DNA of 60,895 nucleotides, taken from positions 1-60,895 of the forward strand of contig NZ_BJXA01000056.1 of assembly GCF_007990755.1 (NCBI RefSeq), written 5' to 3'. Origin of the DNA: Nocardia ninae NBRC 108245 (lineage in GTDB: Bacteria > Actinomycetota > Actinomycetes > Mycobacteriales > Mycobacteriaceae). Below, piece after piece: positions 26,615-38,415 of this stretch; within the stretch, counting starts at the first letter, position 1; each line of letters starts with the position of its first letter. The translations under genes and the position numbers were made by a program. The notes below the pieces were generated by a model. It did no database searches and was not told the DNA's origin. It worked only from the letters and a program-made list of their open reading frames with translations.

Positions 26615-27234
26615 GCAGTGTTTCCTTCGCTGGTCTTGTTCGCGGTGGTGTCGGCGGTGGCGGTGGCGGGCTCGTCGCGCCCGGTGCGCGTGCCGTTCGG
26701 CTCGAAACCGAACACGGTCAACACCACCAGCAGGATCGCGCCGCAGACGATCGACGAGTCCGCCACGTTGAACACCGGCCACCAGCCGATCGCGAGGAAA
26801 TCGACCACATGCCCCTGCAACGGTCCCGGCGCCCGGAACAGCCGATCGACCAGATTGCCGAGCGCGCCGCCGAGCACCATGCCGAGCCCGATCGCCCACC
26901 ACAGCGACCGCAGCGTGCGCCCGATGCGCACCACGCCGATCACCACGGCCGTGGCGACCAAGGTCAGCAGCCAGGTCATGCCGGTCGCCATCGAGAAGGC
27001 TGCTCCGGGGTTGCGCACCAGGCTCAGCCTGGCCCAGTCACCGATGAGCGAGACCGGCTCGCCCGGCTTCAGGTTCGCCACGACGAGGCATTTGGTCAGC
27101 AGATCCAGGCCGAGCAGGATGACCGCGATGACGAGTAAGGTCCGCAGCCGCTGGGGCGGAGTCGCTGGTGTCGCCTCCTCGGCGGTGTTCGCTGGGTTCT
27201 CCTCGGGCGGCGGGTCGTCACTCACACGCACCAT
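26611..27234 (-). CDS. lspA: Lipoprotein signal peptidase II
   Basis: The aspartic membrane protease that removes signal peptides from prolipoproteins. Four membrane helices are visible, with catalytic Asp130 (GNLVDR) and Asp159 (FNVADSSI). An acidic, Pro-rich N-terminal tail of about 28 residues and an unstructured C-terminal tail are typical of actinobacteria. Start choice among ATG 27237, ATG 27234 and GTG 27225 is uncertain. Several lipoproteins in this window are its likely substrates. Confidence 0.94.
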   Translation of the reverse strand: MVRVSDDPPPEENPANTAEEATPATPPQRLRTLLVIAVILLGLDLLTKCLVVANLKPGEPVSLIGDWARLSLVRNPGAAFSMATGMTWLLTLVATAVVIGVVRIGRTLRSLWWAIGLGMVLGGALGNLVDRLFRAPGPLQGHVVDFLAIGWWPVFNVADSSIVCGAILLVVLTVFGFEPNGTRTGRDEPATATADTTANKTSEGNTA

Positions 27235-27319
27235 CATCGCTCGAGCTACCCGACACCTTGTGCAGTGGTCACCCGCAAGACCCAGCTGACACTCAGGAAC
27301 CGGTCGTACCCTGATGCTC

Positions 27320-28267
27320 GTGACGGTGTTGTCTTCCCCCCATATCCCGCGCTTCGCGCGGTCGGGTGTGTTGCTGATAGTGCTGGCGGTCGGCCTGACC
27401 GCGTTCGGAACCGGTTGCAGCGGTGGCGTTGAGTCGCGCTCGGAGCCGGAGAGCACCGAGCCCCTCGGCATCGGCAAAGAAGTGTCCGTGCCGATCCCGG
27501 CCGCGATCACCAATGTCGTCGCGCCGGGGGCCGAGCCGCGCTCGTTGCTGCGGCGTGACTACCCGGCGGGCACCGTGCAGCGGGTGACGCTGCATACCTC
27601 GCACCGGATCGCGCAGCAGATCAACGATCAACCCGCGCGCGACTTCTCCGCGCCCGCCCTTTCGATCCCGATGACCGCGCAGACCGACGCCGAGGGCATC
27701 GATCTCACCCTGGGCACCGTCACCACGCCCGATCCGGCGCTGGCCAAGGCGCTCACCAAGACCGGCGGTTCGCACGCCGGATTCGACCTCAGCGACCTCG
27801 GCGCCATCACCGCGCTGCGGTTGGAGCCGTCGCCCGACACCTCCAACCCGGCGCGAGCCGCGCTGGAACAAGCCTTCTATCAGGCGGTCTACCGCTCGAT
27901 CGCGTTTCCCGATCAGCCGGTCGGCGAGGGCGCGGTCTGGACGGTGCGGCAGGAGATCAGCGGCGGAGTCACCCTCGACCAGGTCACCACCGCGACGCTG
28001 ACCAAGCGCGACGGTGACCGGCTGACCATCGAGCTCGACGTCATCCAGCAGCCGAAGTCGGCGGTGTGGAATCTGCCCAACAACGCGGGCAAGCTCGACA
28101 TCCAGGACTACGTCATGCAGGGCACCGGCACGATCACCGTCGATCTCGGACTGCCGCTGCCGGTCGCGGGCACCATCACCGTCGGCGGTCATCAGGGCTA
28201 TCGCGACCCGCGCACCGAGAGCGTGTTGCAGCAGACGATCGATACGCAGGTGTCGTGGACCGAGTGA
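27320..28267 (+). CDS. Secreted lipoprotein of unknown function (DUF-type)
   Basis: The signal ends in lipobox FGTGCSG (Cys near residue 34). The mature domain of about 280 residues is rich in beta strands, with no motif I recognise, and alternating segments such as [25 protein letters not shown] chose GTG 27320 because TACCCT (27307-27312) lies exactly 7 nt upstream; ATG 27314 is the alternative. It overlaps the next lipoprotein gene by 4 nt (GTGA), so the two proteins are probably made together. The start lies 85 bp from the divergent lspA. Confidence 0.75.
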   Translation: MTVLSSPHIPRFARSGVLLIVLAVGLTAFGTGCSGGVESRSEPESTEPLGIGKEVSVPIPAAITNVVAPGAEPRSLLRRDYPAGTVQRVTLHTSHRIAQQINDQPARDFSAPALSIPMTAQTDAEGIDLTLGTVTTPDPALAKALTKTGGSHAGFDLSDLGAITALRLEPSPDTSNPARAALEQAFYQAVYRSIAFPDQPVGEGAVWTVRQEISGGVTLDQVTTATLTKRDGDRLTIELDVIQQPKSAVWNLPNNAGKLDIQDYVMQGTGTITVDLGLPLPVAGTITVGGHQGYRDPRTESVLQQTIDTQVSWTE

Positions 28268-28980
28268 CCCGCGGCTGCGGCCTGCTGCTCGTCGCCGCGA
28301 CCACCGCGCTCGTCGCGGCGTGCGGATCATCGACGTCGGCCGCGCCCGAGACGCCGGACTTGCCGCCGCTGGGTCCGGTCACGGCGGCCGCGCCGGTGAC
28401 CGGTGCGCCGATGGCGGACGCAGACCGGCTGCGCGATCAGCTGCTGACCAGCAAGAATTTGCCGCCGAACTTCACCGCGCTGCCCGCCCGGGCCGAGGCG
28501 CCCGCCGGGGTGCAGGGCTCGCCGACCGATCCGGCGGAATGCGCGAAGGTGCTCACGCCGCTGGGTGCGCAGCGACCGGGCGCGCTTGCTCAGGCGTCTA
28601 TTCAATATGCAGGTCCGAATTTCTCCAGCATCGATATAGACGCGGCGAGTTTTCCGAATGCAGCTCTAGCACCCGCGTTTTCGGACGTGCAGGCGTTGTT
28701 GCGCCGGTGCGCCCACTATTCCGGCGCGGATGCCACGGATATAGCGGTGGATTACCGGATCGGTGGTTTTCCCTCGCCGCAGGGCGGTGACGCGGTCACC
28801 GCCTTTCAGGTGCGTACCAGCAGTGATGGACTGACGCTGCATTCGGCGGTCGCGATCGTGCAGGTCGGCAGTACCTTGGCACAGGTGGCGGTGACCGCGC
28901 CGGAACCCGTCGAGCCGGGGGTGCTCAGCGATCTCACCGCCGCCCAGGTGCGCAGGCTACAGGGTGTTTCGGGGCCTTGA
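28264..28980 (+). CDS. Second secreted lipoprotein, overlapping gene
   Basis: A 238-residue lipoprotein with a short signal ([18 protein letters not shown]) and lipobox AACGS. The mature part has a Pro/Ala-rich linker then a domain with paired cysteines (PAECAKVL, LLRRCAHYSG), resembling the sensor-type extracellular domains of mycobacterial lipoproteins; the exact family is not assigned. It is translationally coupled to the preceding lipoprotein. Confidence 0.75.
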   Translation: MTRGCGLLLVAATTALVAACGSSTSAAPETPDLPPLGPVTAAAPVTGAPMADADRLRDQLLTSKNLPPNFTALPARAEAPAGVQGSPTDPAECAKVLTPLGAQRPGALAQASIQYAGPNFSSIDIDAASFPNAALAPAFSDVQALLRRCAHYSGADATDIAVDYRIGGFPSPQGGDAVTAFQVRTSSDGLTLHSAVAIVQVGSTLAQVAVTAPEPVEPGVLSDLTAAQVRRLQGVSGP

Positions 28981-29061
28981 TCAGGGCGGATTCGCCATGG
29001 GGCACGGCGTCGCGGCGCTAGGCTCGACAGGTCCGACACACCGCCTCGACGGAGGTTTCTC

Positions 29062-29523
29062 ATGTCTGATGTCAAGCCAGTGCCCGACGGCTACCCGGTA
29101 TTGTCGCCGGGCCTCGCGATCGATGGCGCCGCGGCCGCTATCGATTTCTACAAGCACGTTTTCGGCGCATCGGAGCGGATGCGCATGCCTGGGCCGGACG
29201 GCAAGGTCGCGCATTGCGAGCTGATGTTCGGTAATTCGCTCGTCATGATCGGCGACCCGTCCGAGGAAATGGATTTCCGGGACCCGAAGCAGGTCGGCGG
29301 CACGCCCGTCAATCTGCACGTCTACGTCGAGGACGCCGATGCCGCCTTCGGCGCCGCGATCGCCGCGGGCGCCAGGGAACTCAGCCCGATGGCCGACCAG
29401 TTCTACGGCGACCGCAGCGGCGCCTTCGAGGATCCGTGGGGCCACCGGTGGACAGTGGCCACGCACACCGAAGACGTCGCACCCGACGAGATGGATCGGC
29501 GGATGCGGGAGCTGTTCGGCTAG
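29062..29523 (+). CDS. VOC-superfamily (PhnB/glyoxalase-like) protein
   Basis: A 153-residue protein with the beta-alpha-beta-beta-beta VOC fold duplicated. PVLSPGLAIDGAAAAIDFYKHVFGA opens the first half, and the second half has VNLHVYVEDADAAFGAAIAAGA and GDRSGAFEDPWGHRWTVATH. This matches the PhnB-type group, whose substrates are mostly unknown. GGAGG precedes the ATG at 29062. Its TAG stop overlaps the convergent Rieske gene's stop in a shared CTAG. Confidence 0.88.
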   Translation: MSDVKPVPDGYPVLSPGLAIDGAAAAIDFYKHVFGASERMRMPGPDGKVAHCELMFGNSLVMIGDPSEEMDFRDPKQVGGTPVNLHVYVEDADAAFGAAIAAGARELSPMADQFYGDRSGAFEDPWGHRWTVATHTEDVAPDEMDRRMRELFG

Positions 29524-29951
29524 CCGGAAACCACCGAATCACCGACTACTCGAACAGGTTTCGCGGCCAGCGGCTTGACCGCGGGTCCGTTGGAGACCGA
29601 GCCGTCCAGGCGGTACCTGCTGCCGTGGCAGGGACAGTTGATGGTGCCGTCGGACACCGAGGCGACCTTGCAGCCGGCATGCGTGCAGACCGAGGACAGG
29701 CCGACGAAGCTGCCCGCGCTCGGCTGGGTCACCACGGTGTCACCGACGATCACGCCTCCGCCAACGGGGATGTCGGCGGTCTTGGCGAGTGTCTTGTCGG
29801 CGGACTGACCCGGGCCCGCTGGTGTGTCCTTCGGTGCGGGAGTGGCGTTTTCCTTGTCGGAGGTGGCGCATGCGGTCAGCGCCGCCGCCGCGACCGCACT
29901 GCCCGCGGCGACCACGCTGCGGCGGGTGAAAACTGATTCGTCGGTGGACAT
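29520..29951 (-). CDS. Tat-exported Rieske [2Fe-2S] lipoprotein
   Basis: A 143-residue small Rieske protein. The N-terminus has a twin-arginine motif FTRRSVVAAGSAV followed by lipobox LTACAT, so it should be Tat-exported folded and lipid-anchored. The cluster ligands are in CTHAGC and CPCHGS, separated as usual. A Pro/Lys-rich linker joins anchor and domain. GAGGAG lies before the ATG at 29951. Electron partners are unknown. The convergent VOC gene overlaps by 4 nt. Confidence 0.9.
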   Translation of the reverse strand: MSTDESVFTRRSVVAAGSAVAAAALTACATSDKENATPAPKDTPAGPGQSADKTLAKTADIPVGGGVIVGDTVVTQPSAGSFVGLSSVCTHAGCKVASVSDGTINCPCHGSRYRLDGSVSNGPAVKPLAAKPVRVVGDSVVSG

Positions 29952-30227
29952 GGTCGATCTCCTCGATGTGCTGCCGTCGTCGGACGGCCGGAGCGATCCC
30001 CGAACTGTGGGCTGTGCCGCTCCTCGCCTTGTCCACGGGATGGGGGACCCCAACGGTTCAATCGGGCATGCGCGGCGCTGGCCCGTCGTCGCGTATGCGA
30101 TGTTGCGGGTCATGGCCGGCGACAGCAGTGGATCGCGGCGAAGTCGGTCGTTGCGTGGCGGTCAGCGGCCCGCGCACAGCGATACGGCACTGCTCGCGCG
30201 GTGGACTGCGGCCCTCGGTCGCTCCAG

Positions 30228-33200
30228 CTAGCTGTGGGCCGGTGCCACGGCGGCTTTGGCGGCCAGGGCGCGGGCAGCCTGGACGGTCAGTGCCGAGCCC
30301 ACAGCGAAGGCCGTGTCGAAGGCGGCTTCGCCGAGGGCGGCGCGGGTGGTCGCGGTGGGGCGGTCGATGTCCGGGCGTTCGGCGGGGAGGACGGGGATGC
30401 CGTTGTCCTCGCGCACGGTGTGGGCGGCGCCGAGAAGCTGGGCGGCGGTGTCGAATTCGCCGAGGGCCGCCGCGGCTGATCCGAGTGCGGCCAGTGCGAA
30501 CGTGGTGTCGCGCGGGGCCTCGATGCGCTGGGCGCCGTCAAGGGCCATCAAGTGCATGGCGAGGGCGGCGGACGGGTCGCCGTGTTGTTCGAGGAGGTAG
30601 CCCAGCTCGACCTGGAGCATGGGCACGAATAGCGGTGTCTCCTCGCCGTCGGCCGGGGCGGTGGCGAGGATTTCGCGCAGAATGTGTTCGGCGACATCGG
30701 GTTTGCCGTTGCGGCGGGCGGTATAGGCGAGCACGACGGAGGCGAAGAGACGACCGGGCGCGTAGCCGTGTTCGGTGGCGACCCGCACGGCCTGCTCGGC
30801 GAGGACTTCGGCGCGATCGAACTCGGTGTGCTGCATGGCGATCCAGCCCAGCCAGCAGAGGTGGGTGCACACCTGACCCCACAGCTCCAGCTCCTGTGCC
30901 AAACGCAGGGCCTCGGTGTGGATGTCGGTCGCACCGGACAGGTCACCGGTCAATTCGGCGAGACCGCCGAGCCACTCGGCGGCTTGCAGCCTGCCCCAGC
31001 GGTCATCGATCTCGGCGAACAGCCGGGCCGCGGCGCGGGCGTGCTGCCCGAGTGCGGTCAGGTCGGCGCGGCTGTGTGCGGCCTTGGCCAGGCAGACCTG
31101 GCCGAACGCGACGGCCCAGCGGTCGCCGAGCTGCTCGCAGACCGGAAGTGCCTGGCGCACCAGGGCTTCCAGCTCTGGGATGTCGCCGGATTCGAGCGCG
31201 GAGAAGGCGAGGAACAGGTCGGCGCGCGCCCGGCCCGCCGGATCATCGACGGTGTCGTACATGGCCGCGATTTCACGCCGCCTGGCCGCGCCGTCGGCGA
31301 ATTCGCCCTGCTGGAAGGTGAACCCGACTCGCCAGGCGAGTGCGGACGCGCGTTGCCGCGCCGAACCGCCCAGCGCCAGCGCGGTGTCGAACCAGCGCCG
31401 AGCTTCGGTCAACCGCCCGCGTAGCAGCCAGTACCAAGCGAGTGCGCTGACCAGCCGCAAGGCCTCGTCGGCGGCGCCGGCCCGAACGAATCCAGCCAGT
31501 GCCGCACGCAGATTCGCGGCCTCGGCATCCAGTCGACGCAACCATCGCTGCTGGTCCGCGCCGTGCAGCTCGGGTGCCGCCTGCTCGGCCAGGGTCAGGT
31601 AGTACCGATGGTGCGCCCGATGTACCGTATCGAACTCGCCGGCCTCGGCCAGCCGATCGAGGCTGAACGCCGCGACTGACTCGAGCAGTCGGTAGCGTCG
31701 ACCCGCGGCCTGCACGAGCGACCGGTCTACCAGCCGTGCAACAACATCGGCGATCGTGGATTCATCGAGCGGTGCATAGTCGGGCGTGAGCTGAGCGTGC
31801 AGGTCCGTGTCGGCACCCGCTGCGTTGGAGCTCTGCCGGGCAGAGAGTCCACTGTCTGGATTGCGGGCGCCGACTGTGCCACCTGCGTCGGGACCCGCCG
31901 CATCGGAGCTCTGCCCGGCGGAAGGTCCACTGCCTGCATTGCCGCCGCCGACGGTGTCATCCTCGAACCACCCGGTGGCGCAAACAATTTCGGCGGCATC
32001 GAGCGTGCACCCACCCGCATGCACAGCCAACCGACGCAACACCGCTTGCTCGGTCGCGTCGAGCAGCTCCCAACTCCAGTCGATCATCGCCGTGAGCGTC
32101 TGCTGTCGCGGCGGCGCACCACGGTGCCCGGTGGCGAGCAGCCGGAATCGATCATCGAGGCGGGCGACCATCTCGTGGACGCCGAGCGCACGCACGCGGG
32201 TCGCCGCAAGTTCCAGGGCCAGCGGGATGCCGTCGAGCCTGCGGCACAGCGTCGCGATCGGTTCGGCGGTATCGGCGTCGAGAACGAAATCGCGGGCGCT
32301 CGCCCGGGCCCGGGCAACGAAAAGCTGTACCGCGCTGGCCTGTTCGAGATCGGCGACGTCGGCGTGCGATGCGGGCACCGCGAGCGGCTCGACCGCGACG
32401 ACGTCCTCGCCGGGCAGGCGCAGTTGCTCTTGGCTGGTGGCCAGGATGTGCAGGTTCGGCGCCGCGCCGAGCAGCAGTTCGGCGAGATCGGCGGCGTGCT
32501 CCACCACGTGTTCGCAGTTGTCCAGCACCAGCAGTAGTTCCTGCTCGGCGAGCACTTCGCACAGCAGCTCGACCGGGTCGGCGCCGTCGCTTGCGCGGAT
32601 GCCGAGCACCTGGGACACCGCGTCGACGAGGAAGGTCGCGCCGTCGGCCGCAGTCGGTTGTAGTGGCGCCAACTCGACCAGCCAAGTGCCGTGCGGGAAT
32701 CGGTCGGTGAGCGCGGTCGCGGCGGCCAGCGCGAGCCGGGTCTTGCCGACCCCGCCGGGACCGGTCAGCGTGACGAGCCGGGTGTCGGGGACGACGCGGC
32801 GCAGCTCGGCGAGGTCCGCGGCACGGCCGATGAGCTCGGTGCGCGGGGCGGGGATATTGGAACTGCGCCGCCGCAGCACGGTTTCCGGTCGTGGCGTGGC
32901 GAGTTCGAGGTCCTGGCCGAGGATCGAGCGTTGCAGCGCAACCAATTCCGGGCTCGGATCGAGACCGAGTTCGTCGGCCAGTTGCCTGCGCAGGTCTTCG
33001 TAGCTGTCGAGTGCCTCGGCCTGTCGTCCCGCGCCGTACAGCGCGCGCAGCTGCGCGCCGCGAAGTCGTTCGCGCAGTGGATGTTCGGTGACGATGGTGG
33101 CGAGTTCGCTGGCGACCTCGCGGTATTCGCCCAGCGACAGGCGCGTCTCGGCCAGCTCCTCCACCGCGACGAGCCGCTGCTCCGCCAATTGCGCGATGGC

Positions 33201-33641
33201 GGGCTGCGCGAAGGCGGCGTCGCGGAAGTCCGCGAACGCCGGTCCGCGCCACAGCCCGAGCGCCTCGCTCAGTGCCTCGGCTCTGGCCTTCGGTTCGGCC
33301 GTCTCGCGGGCGGTCGCCACCAGCGTGCGGAAGCGCAGCGCGTCGAGCTCGGTGCAGGCGAGCCGGTAGCCGGGCGGCGGCGAGACCACCAGGTGGCGGC
33401 CGCCTGGCTCGGCGTCCTCCAGTGCCCGGCGCAGCTGGGAGGCCTTGGCGGCCAGGGTGCCCGCCGGATTGCCGGGCGGTTCATCGGCCCAGATGTCGTC
33501 GATGAGCCGGTCACCGGAGACCGGTTGTCCGGCATTGACCAGGAGGTCCGCCAGCAGGGCGCGCACCTTGGTGCCGGGGATGGGCACGGGTGTGCCGGAA
33601 TCCGTCCAGACCGCCAACGGACCGAGCACACCGAAACGCAT
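30228..33641 (-). CDS. SARP/AfsR-type regulator: BTAD, NB-ARC ATPase and TPR
   Basis: A 1137-residue transcriptional activator. It begins with an OmpR-like winged helix ([16 protein letters not shown]) and a bacterial activator domain (to about 250, [22 protein letters not shown]). A signal-transduction ATPase follows with Walker [15 protein letters not shown] near residue 290 and [11 protein letters not shown] near 375. The C-terminal half is TPR-like helices. TAAGCT (coding strand, 33654-33649) is 7 nt before the ATG. It is divergent from a hydrolase and FMN-reductase operon, its most likely target. A 26-residue tandem duplication lies in a linker near residue 570. No obvious secondary-metabolite cluster follows. 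Confidence 0.9.
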   Translation of the reverse strand: MRFGVLGPLAVWTDSGTPVPIPGTKVRALLADLLVNAGQPVSGDRLIDDIWADEPPGNPAGTLAAKASQLRRALEDAEPGGRHLVVSPPPGYRLACTELDALRFRTLVATARETAEPKARAEALSEALGLWRGPAFADFRDAAFAQPAIAQLAEQRLVAVEELAETRLSLGEYREVASELATIVTEHPLRERLRGAQLRALYGAGRQAEALDSYEDLRRQLADELGLDPSPELVALQRSILGQDLELATPRPETVLRRRSSNIPAPRTELIGRAADLAELRRVVPDTRLVTLTGPGGVGKTRLALAAATALTDRFPHGTWLVELAPLQPTAADGATFLVDAVSQVLGIRASDGADPVELLCEVLAEQELLLVLDNCEHVVEHAADLAELLLGAAPNLHILATSQEQLRLPGEDVVAVEPLAVPASHADVADLEQASAVQLFVARARASARDFVLDADTAEPIATLCRRLDGIPLALELAATRVRALGVHEMVARLDDRFRLLATGHRGAPPRQQTLTAMIDWSWELLDATEQAVLRRLAVHAGGCTLDAAEIVCATGWFEDDTVGGGNAGSGPSAGQSSDAAGPDAGGTVGARNPDSGLSARQSSNAAGADTDLHAQLTPDYAPLDESTIADVVARLVDRSLVQAAGRRYRLLESVAAFSLDRLAEAGEFDTVHRAHHRYYLTLAEQAAPELHGADQQRWLRRLDAEAANLRAALAGFVRAGAADEALRLVSALAWYWLLRGRLTEARRWFDTALALGGSARQRASALAWRVGFTFQQGEFADGAARRREIAAMYDTVDDPAGRARADLFLAFSALESGDIPELEALVRQALPVCEQLGDRWAVAFGQVCLAKAAHSRADLTALGQHARAAARLFAEIDDRWGRLQAAEWLGGLAELTGDLSGATDIHTEALRLAQELELWGQVCTHLCWLGWIAMQHTEFDRAEVLAEQAVRVATEHGYAPGRLFASVVLAYTARRNGKPDVAEHILREILATAPADGEETPLFVPMLQVELGYLLEQHGDPSAALAMHLMALDGAQRIEAPRDTTFALAALGSAAAALGEFDTAAQLLGAAHTVREDNGIPVLPAERPDIDRPTATTRAALGEAAFDTAFAVGSALTVQAARALAAKAAVAPAHS
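31808..31963 (-). repeat. In-frame 78-bp tandem duplication inside the SARP regulator
   Basis: Two adjacent 78-nt units share GGAGCTCTGCC (first GAG at 31828, second at 31906) and encode two diverged 26-residue copies, one with [16 protein letters not shown] and one with [16 protein letters not shown]. Both keep the reading frame. Confidence 0.75.
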
Positions 33642-33660
33642 ACGAGGCAGCTTAGCGACG

Positions 33661-33727
33661 GTGTTGTCCAGCGGAATCACACCGTAAACAAACCGGAAGG
33701 TGGCCCCGTCAGAGTTGCTGACAACAC
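33661..33727. promoter_or_regulatory. Inverted repeat in the SARP-hydrolase divergent region
   Basis: GTGTTGTC (33661-33668) and GACAACAC (33720-33727) form 8-bp inverted half-sites 51 nt apart, one near each divergent start. They may be regulator-binding sites; SARPs more often use direct repeats. Confidence 0.4.
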
Positions 33728-33754
33728 GGAAACAGCACACCGAAAGGGCCCGCC

Positions 33755-34654
33755 ATGAAACTCTCCACCGTCTTCGCCGCCGCCATCGCCACGACCGCAC
33801 TGCTGACCAGCTGCGGCACCGCCGACGCTCCGGCCGAGGCCGCCAAGCCCGGGGCCTACGCCGATGTGAACGGTCTGCACATGTACTACGAGGTGCACGG
33901 CACGCCGACCGAGCAGCCACCGCTGGTGCTGCTGCACGGCGCGCTGTCCGGCATCGGCACCGACTTCGGCCAGCTCATCCCGGAACTGTCCAAGACCCGC
34001 CAGGTCATCGCCGTCGAACAGCAGGCGCACGGCCGTACGGCCGACATCGACCGCCCGCTGCGCACGCCGCAGATGGCCGAGGACACCGTGGCGCTGCTGC
34101 GCATACTCGGTGTCCAGCGCGCCGACATTCTCGGTTACAGCATGGGCGCCGGTGTCGCCCTGCAGATTTCGCTCACTCACCCGGAATTGGTGCGTAAGCA
34201 GATCCTGGCAGCCGGCGGTCTCGACGCCGGTGCGATGCACCCCGGTCTGCTGGAAGGACTCGCCGAGCTGAAGCCCGAACAGCTGCACGGCTCGCCGTTC
34301 CACGACGACTATGTGAAGAACGCCCCGCGCCCCGAAGACTTTCCGCGCCTGGTTGCCAGGGTGACCGAACACGATCAGAACGCCAGTCCGGTATTCGCGG
34401 CAGATGCGGTGCGCCAGAGCAAAGCCCCCACGCTGACGGTGATCGGTGACTCCGACATCATCCGGCCCGAGCACGCGGTCGAGATGTTCCGCTTGTTCGG
34501 CGGCGGCATCATGGGCGACAGCCCGGCCGGACTGCCCGACTCGCAACTGGCCATCCTGCCCGGCACCTCGCACATCACCCTGGTGCACCGGCCCGAACTG
34601 CTGCTGCCGATGATCCCGGCCTTCCTCGACGCCCCCGTCAAGGCGACCCGATGA
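33755..34654 (+). CDS. Lipoprotein alpha/beta hydrolase
   Basis: An alpha/beta-hydrolase with a lipoprotein signal (LLTSCGT lipobox, Cys near residue 20). The oxyanion motif VLLHGALSG, nucleophile elbow GYSMGAGV, acid in [12 protein letters not shown] and catalytic His in [10 protein letters not shown] are all present. The product is 299 aa. It is divergent from the giant SARP regulator and overlaps the next gene by 4 nt (ATGA). The substrate is not predictable. Confidence 0.88.
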   Translation: MKLSTVFAAAIATTALLTSCGTADAPAEAAKPGAYADVNGLHMYYEVHGTPTEQPPLVLLHGALSGIGTDFGQLIPELSKTRQVIAVEQQAHGRTADIDRPLRTPQMAEDTVALLRILGVQRADILGYSMGAGVALQISLTHPELVRKQILAAGGLDAGAMHPGLLEGLAELKPEQLHGSPFHDDYVKNAPRPEDFPRLVARVTEHDQNASPVFAADAVRQSKAPTLTVIGDSDIIRPEHAVEMFRLFGGGIMGDSPAGLPDSQLAILPGTSHITLVHRPELLLPMIPAFLDAPVKATR

Positions 34655-35235
34655 CCGGCACCGACCGACTGCGGGTGGCGCTGATCGTCGGCAGCACCCG
34701 CGCCGGGCGGTTCGGGCCGACGGTGGCCGACTGGTTCGCCGGTCGGCTCCGCCGCCGCGACCTCGACCTGGACCGCATCGACCTCGCCGACGCCGGCCTG
34801 CCCGACCAGCTGACCGGCCACGACGAACCGGCCCCCGCCGCCGTGCGGGACCTCGGCGACCGGCTCGCCGCCGCCGACGCCTTCATCGTGGTCACCCCCG
34901 AATACAACCGCAGCTTCCCGGCGGCGGTGAAGAACGCCATCGACTGGTTCGACACCGAATGGGCCGCCAAACCCGTCACGGTCGTCGGCTACGGCAGCGA
35001 CACCGACGGCGGCCACGCCGCCACCCAGCTCCGCCAGATCTTCGGCGAACTCAACGCCGTCCCCATCCGCCGCAGCATCACCATCACCAAAACCTGGCAA
35101 CGCTTCGCCGCCGACGGCACCTGGCCCCGCCGCGACCCCGAACTCGACGAAGCCGTCAACACCCTCCTGGACCAACTCCTCTGGTGGGCCACCGCCCTCC
35201 GCACCGCCCGAACCACAACCCCTTTCGTGCGATGA
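34651..35235 (+). CDS. NADPH-dependent FMN reductase-like flavoprotein
   Basis: A 194-residue flavodoxin-fold reductase. The phosphate loop [16 protein letters not shown] binds FMN, and [21 protein letters not shown] is the family signature. It is translationally coupled to the hydrolase (ATGA overlap) and so probably under the same SARP control. The combination suggests breakdown or modification of a quinone- or ester-type compound, which is inference. Confidence 0.88.
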   Translation: MTGTDRLRVALIVGSTRAGRFGPTVADWFAGRLRRRDLDLDRIDLADAGLPDQLTGHDEPAPAAVRDLGDRLAAADAFIVVTPEYNRSFPAAVKNAIDWFDTEWAAKPVTVVGYGSDTDGGHAATQLRQIFGELNAVPIRRSITITKTWQRFAADGTWPRRDPELDEAVNTLLDQLLWWATALRTARTTTPFVR

Positions 35236-35248
35236 GGCGTCGGCGGCA

Positions 35249-35283
35249 GACCCGGCCCCCCTCAACGCTGTGGTGGCCGGGTC
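35249..35283 (+). terminator. Terminator between FMN reductase and esterase
   Basis: 9-bp arms GACCCGGCC (35249-35257) and GGCCGGGTC (35275-35283), just after the reductase stop. The sequence resembles the acs terminator at 36361-36409. Confidence 0.6.
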
Positions 35284-35372
35284 CGCCGTTAGGTGGGTTA
35301 CCCCATGCTGATTGGATCGGAAACCTCGGATTGTGCGGGGGATCTTGGTGGGGCGCTGGGGCTTTGGAGTTT

Positions 35373-36308
35373 TCAGCAGGTTTGGGCTGGTGGGGGCATG
35401 CGGTGGGCCAGGAGGAAACGCATGAGGTTGCGTTGGATTTCGATGCCGTGGTCCTGCTGGAGCAGTCCTGCGCCGAGGGCGTGTTCGGCGAGTAGGGGTG
35501 TGGTGAATTGGGCCAGTTCGCAGCCGCGGGGGCTGGCGTAGTGCTCGACGGTGAGGGGGATCGGCAGGCCGGGGCCGATGACGAGGACTTGGGTGCTGGT
35601 CGGTAGTGCGGGAGCCGAACCGGGGTCGGCGAGGTTGTCGGCCGCGAGCCACTGGGCGAGGTTCGTGCGTCCGATGACGATGTTGCTGATCTGGTCGAAG
35701 AGGGTCTGCAGGAAGAAGGCGGGCATGGGGCGGGCGCGGGGGCCCATCGCGTCGATGATCGCCTGCCCGTCGAGCCTGGTTCGGTACGGCGCGCCCGCCA
35801 TGGGGGCGATGGCCGCGTACAGGTCGGGATAGGTGGCGCCGAGGTTGGTGACCGTCGCGCCGCCCGCGGAGTAGCCGCCGAGGTAGACGCGGGCGCGATC
35901 GAGCTTAAACTCCTCGATCAGCGCGGTGGTGATGCCGGCGATGATGGACGGTTCACCCTGACCGCGCTGCTGATTCTCGACCTTGTCCCAGTTCCAGCAC
36001 TGCTGCCGGTTCGCTGCTTGATCCTGCAGCGGATACGCGAGTACGAAACCCATCTCGTCGGCCACCCGGGTGAGCGAGAAGCCGGACGGCCGGGGGTGGG
36101 CGAGCGGATCGTCGCACCCGTGCAGGTACACCATGAGCGGCTTGCCCGCGGTCGCGCCGGGCGGCACATGCAGGTAGTAGCAGCGGGTGCCCGCGTCGTT
36201 GGTGAAGCAGCGCCGATCGATCTGCGCTTGCGCCCCTGGCGCGCCGACCAGCAGACAGGCGGCGATCAACAGGAGGACGGCGGACAGGCGAAGCTCGGTG
36301 ACTCGCAC
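35373..36308 (-). CDS. Secreted PHB-depolymerase-family esterase (LpqC-like)
   Basis: A 311-residue exported esterase. The signal peptide ends near AQAQIDRRCF. The catalytic serine lies in the GYSAGGA elbow, and the family motif LMVYLHGCDD is present. Four cysteines suggest disulfides. Family members cut polyhydroxyalkanoates, feruloyl esters or acetyl groups; the substrate here is unknown. It is transcribed towards the FMN reductase, with a terminator-like hairpin in the 137-bp gap. Confidence 0.83.
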   Translation of the reverse strand: MRVTELRLSAVLLLIAACLLVGAPGAQAQIDRRCFTNDAGTRCYYLHVPPGATAGKPLMVYLHGCDDPLAHPRPSGFSLTRVADEMGFVLAYPLQDQAANRQQCWNWDKVENQQRGQGEPSIIAGITTALIEEFKLDRARVYLGGYSAGGATVTNLGATYPDLYAAIAPMAGAPYRTRLDGQAIIDAMGPRARPMPAFFLQTLFDQISNIVIGRTNLAQWLAADNLADPGSAPALPTSTQVLVIGPGLPIPLTVEHYASPRGCELAQFTTPLLAEHALGAGLLQQDHGIEIQRNLMRFLLAHRMPPPAQTC

Positions 36309-36360
36309 ACCGGAAGCCTAACCGCTGGCCGCCTGATCAGGCATGACCCCGATTCCCTGG

Positions 36361-36409
36361 GCGACGGACCCGTCCCCTCATCGCCATTTCGGGTGGCCGG
36401 GTCCGTCGC
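36361..36409 (-). terminator. Terminator after acs
   Basis: 11-bp arms GCGACGGACCC (36361-36371) and GGGTCCGTCGC (36399-36409), starting 12 nt downstream of the acs stop on the - strand. Confidence 0.75.
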
Positions 36410-36420
36410 GGGAGCGGGTG

Positions 36421-38364
<1,944 letters not shown>

Positions 38365-38415
38365 GCGATATCTCCTAACGAGAGCACAAGGGGGACAACA
38401 ACTATCCGACAGGGG

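Noticed and set aside
30228-33920. Longer start of the SARP regulator at 33920
   Set aside because: The first 93 residues lack homology and cross the divergent promoter; the winged-helix domain begins at 33641.
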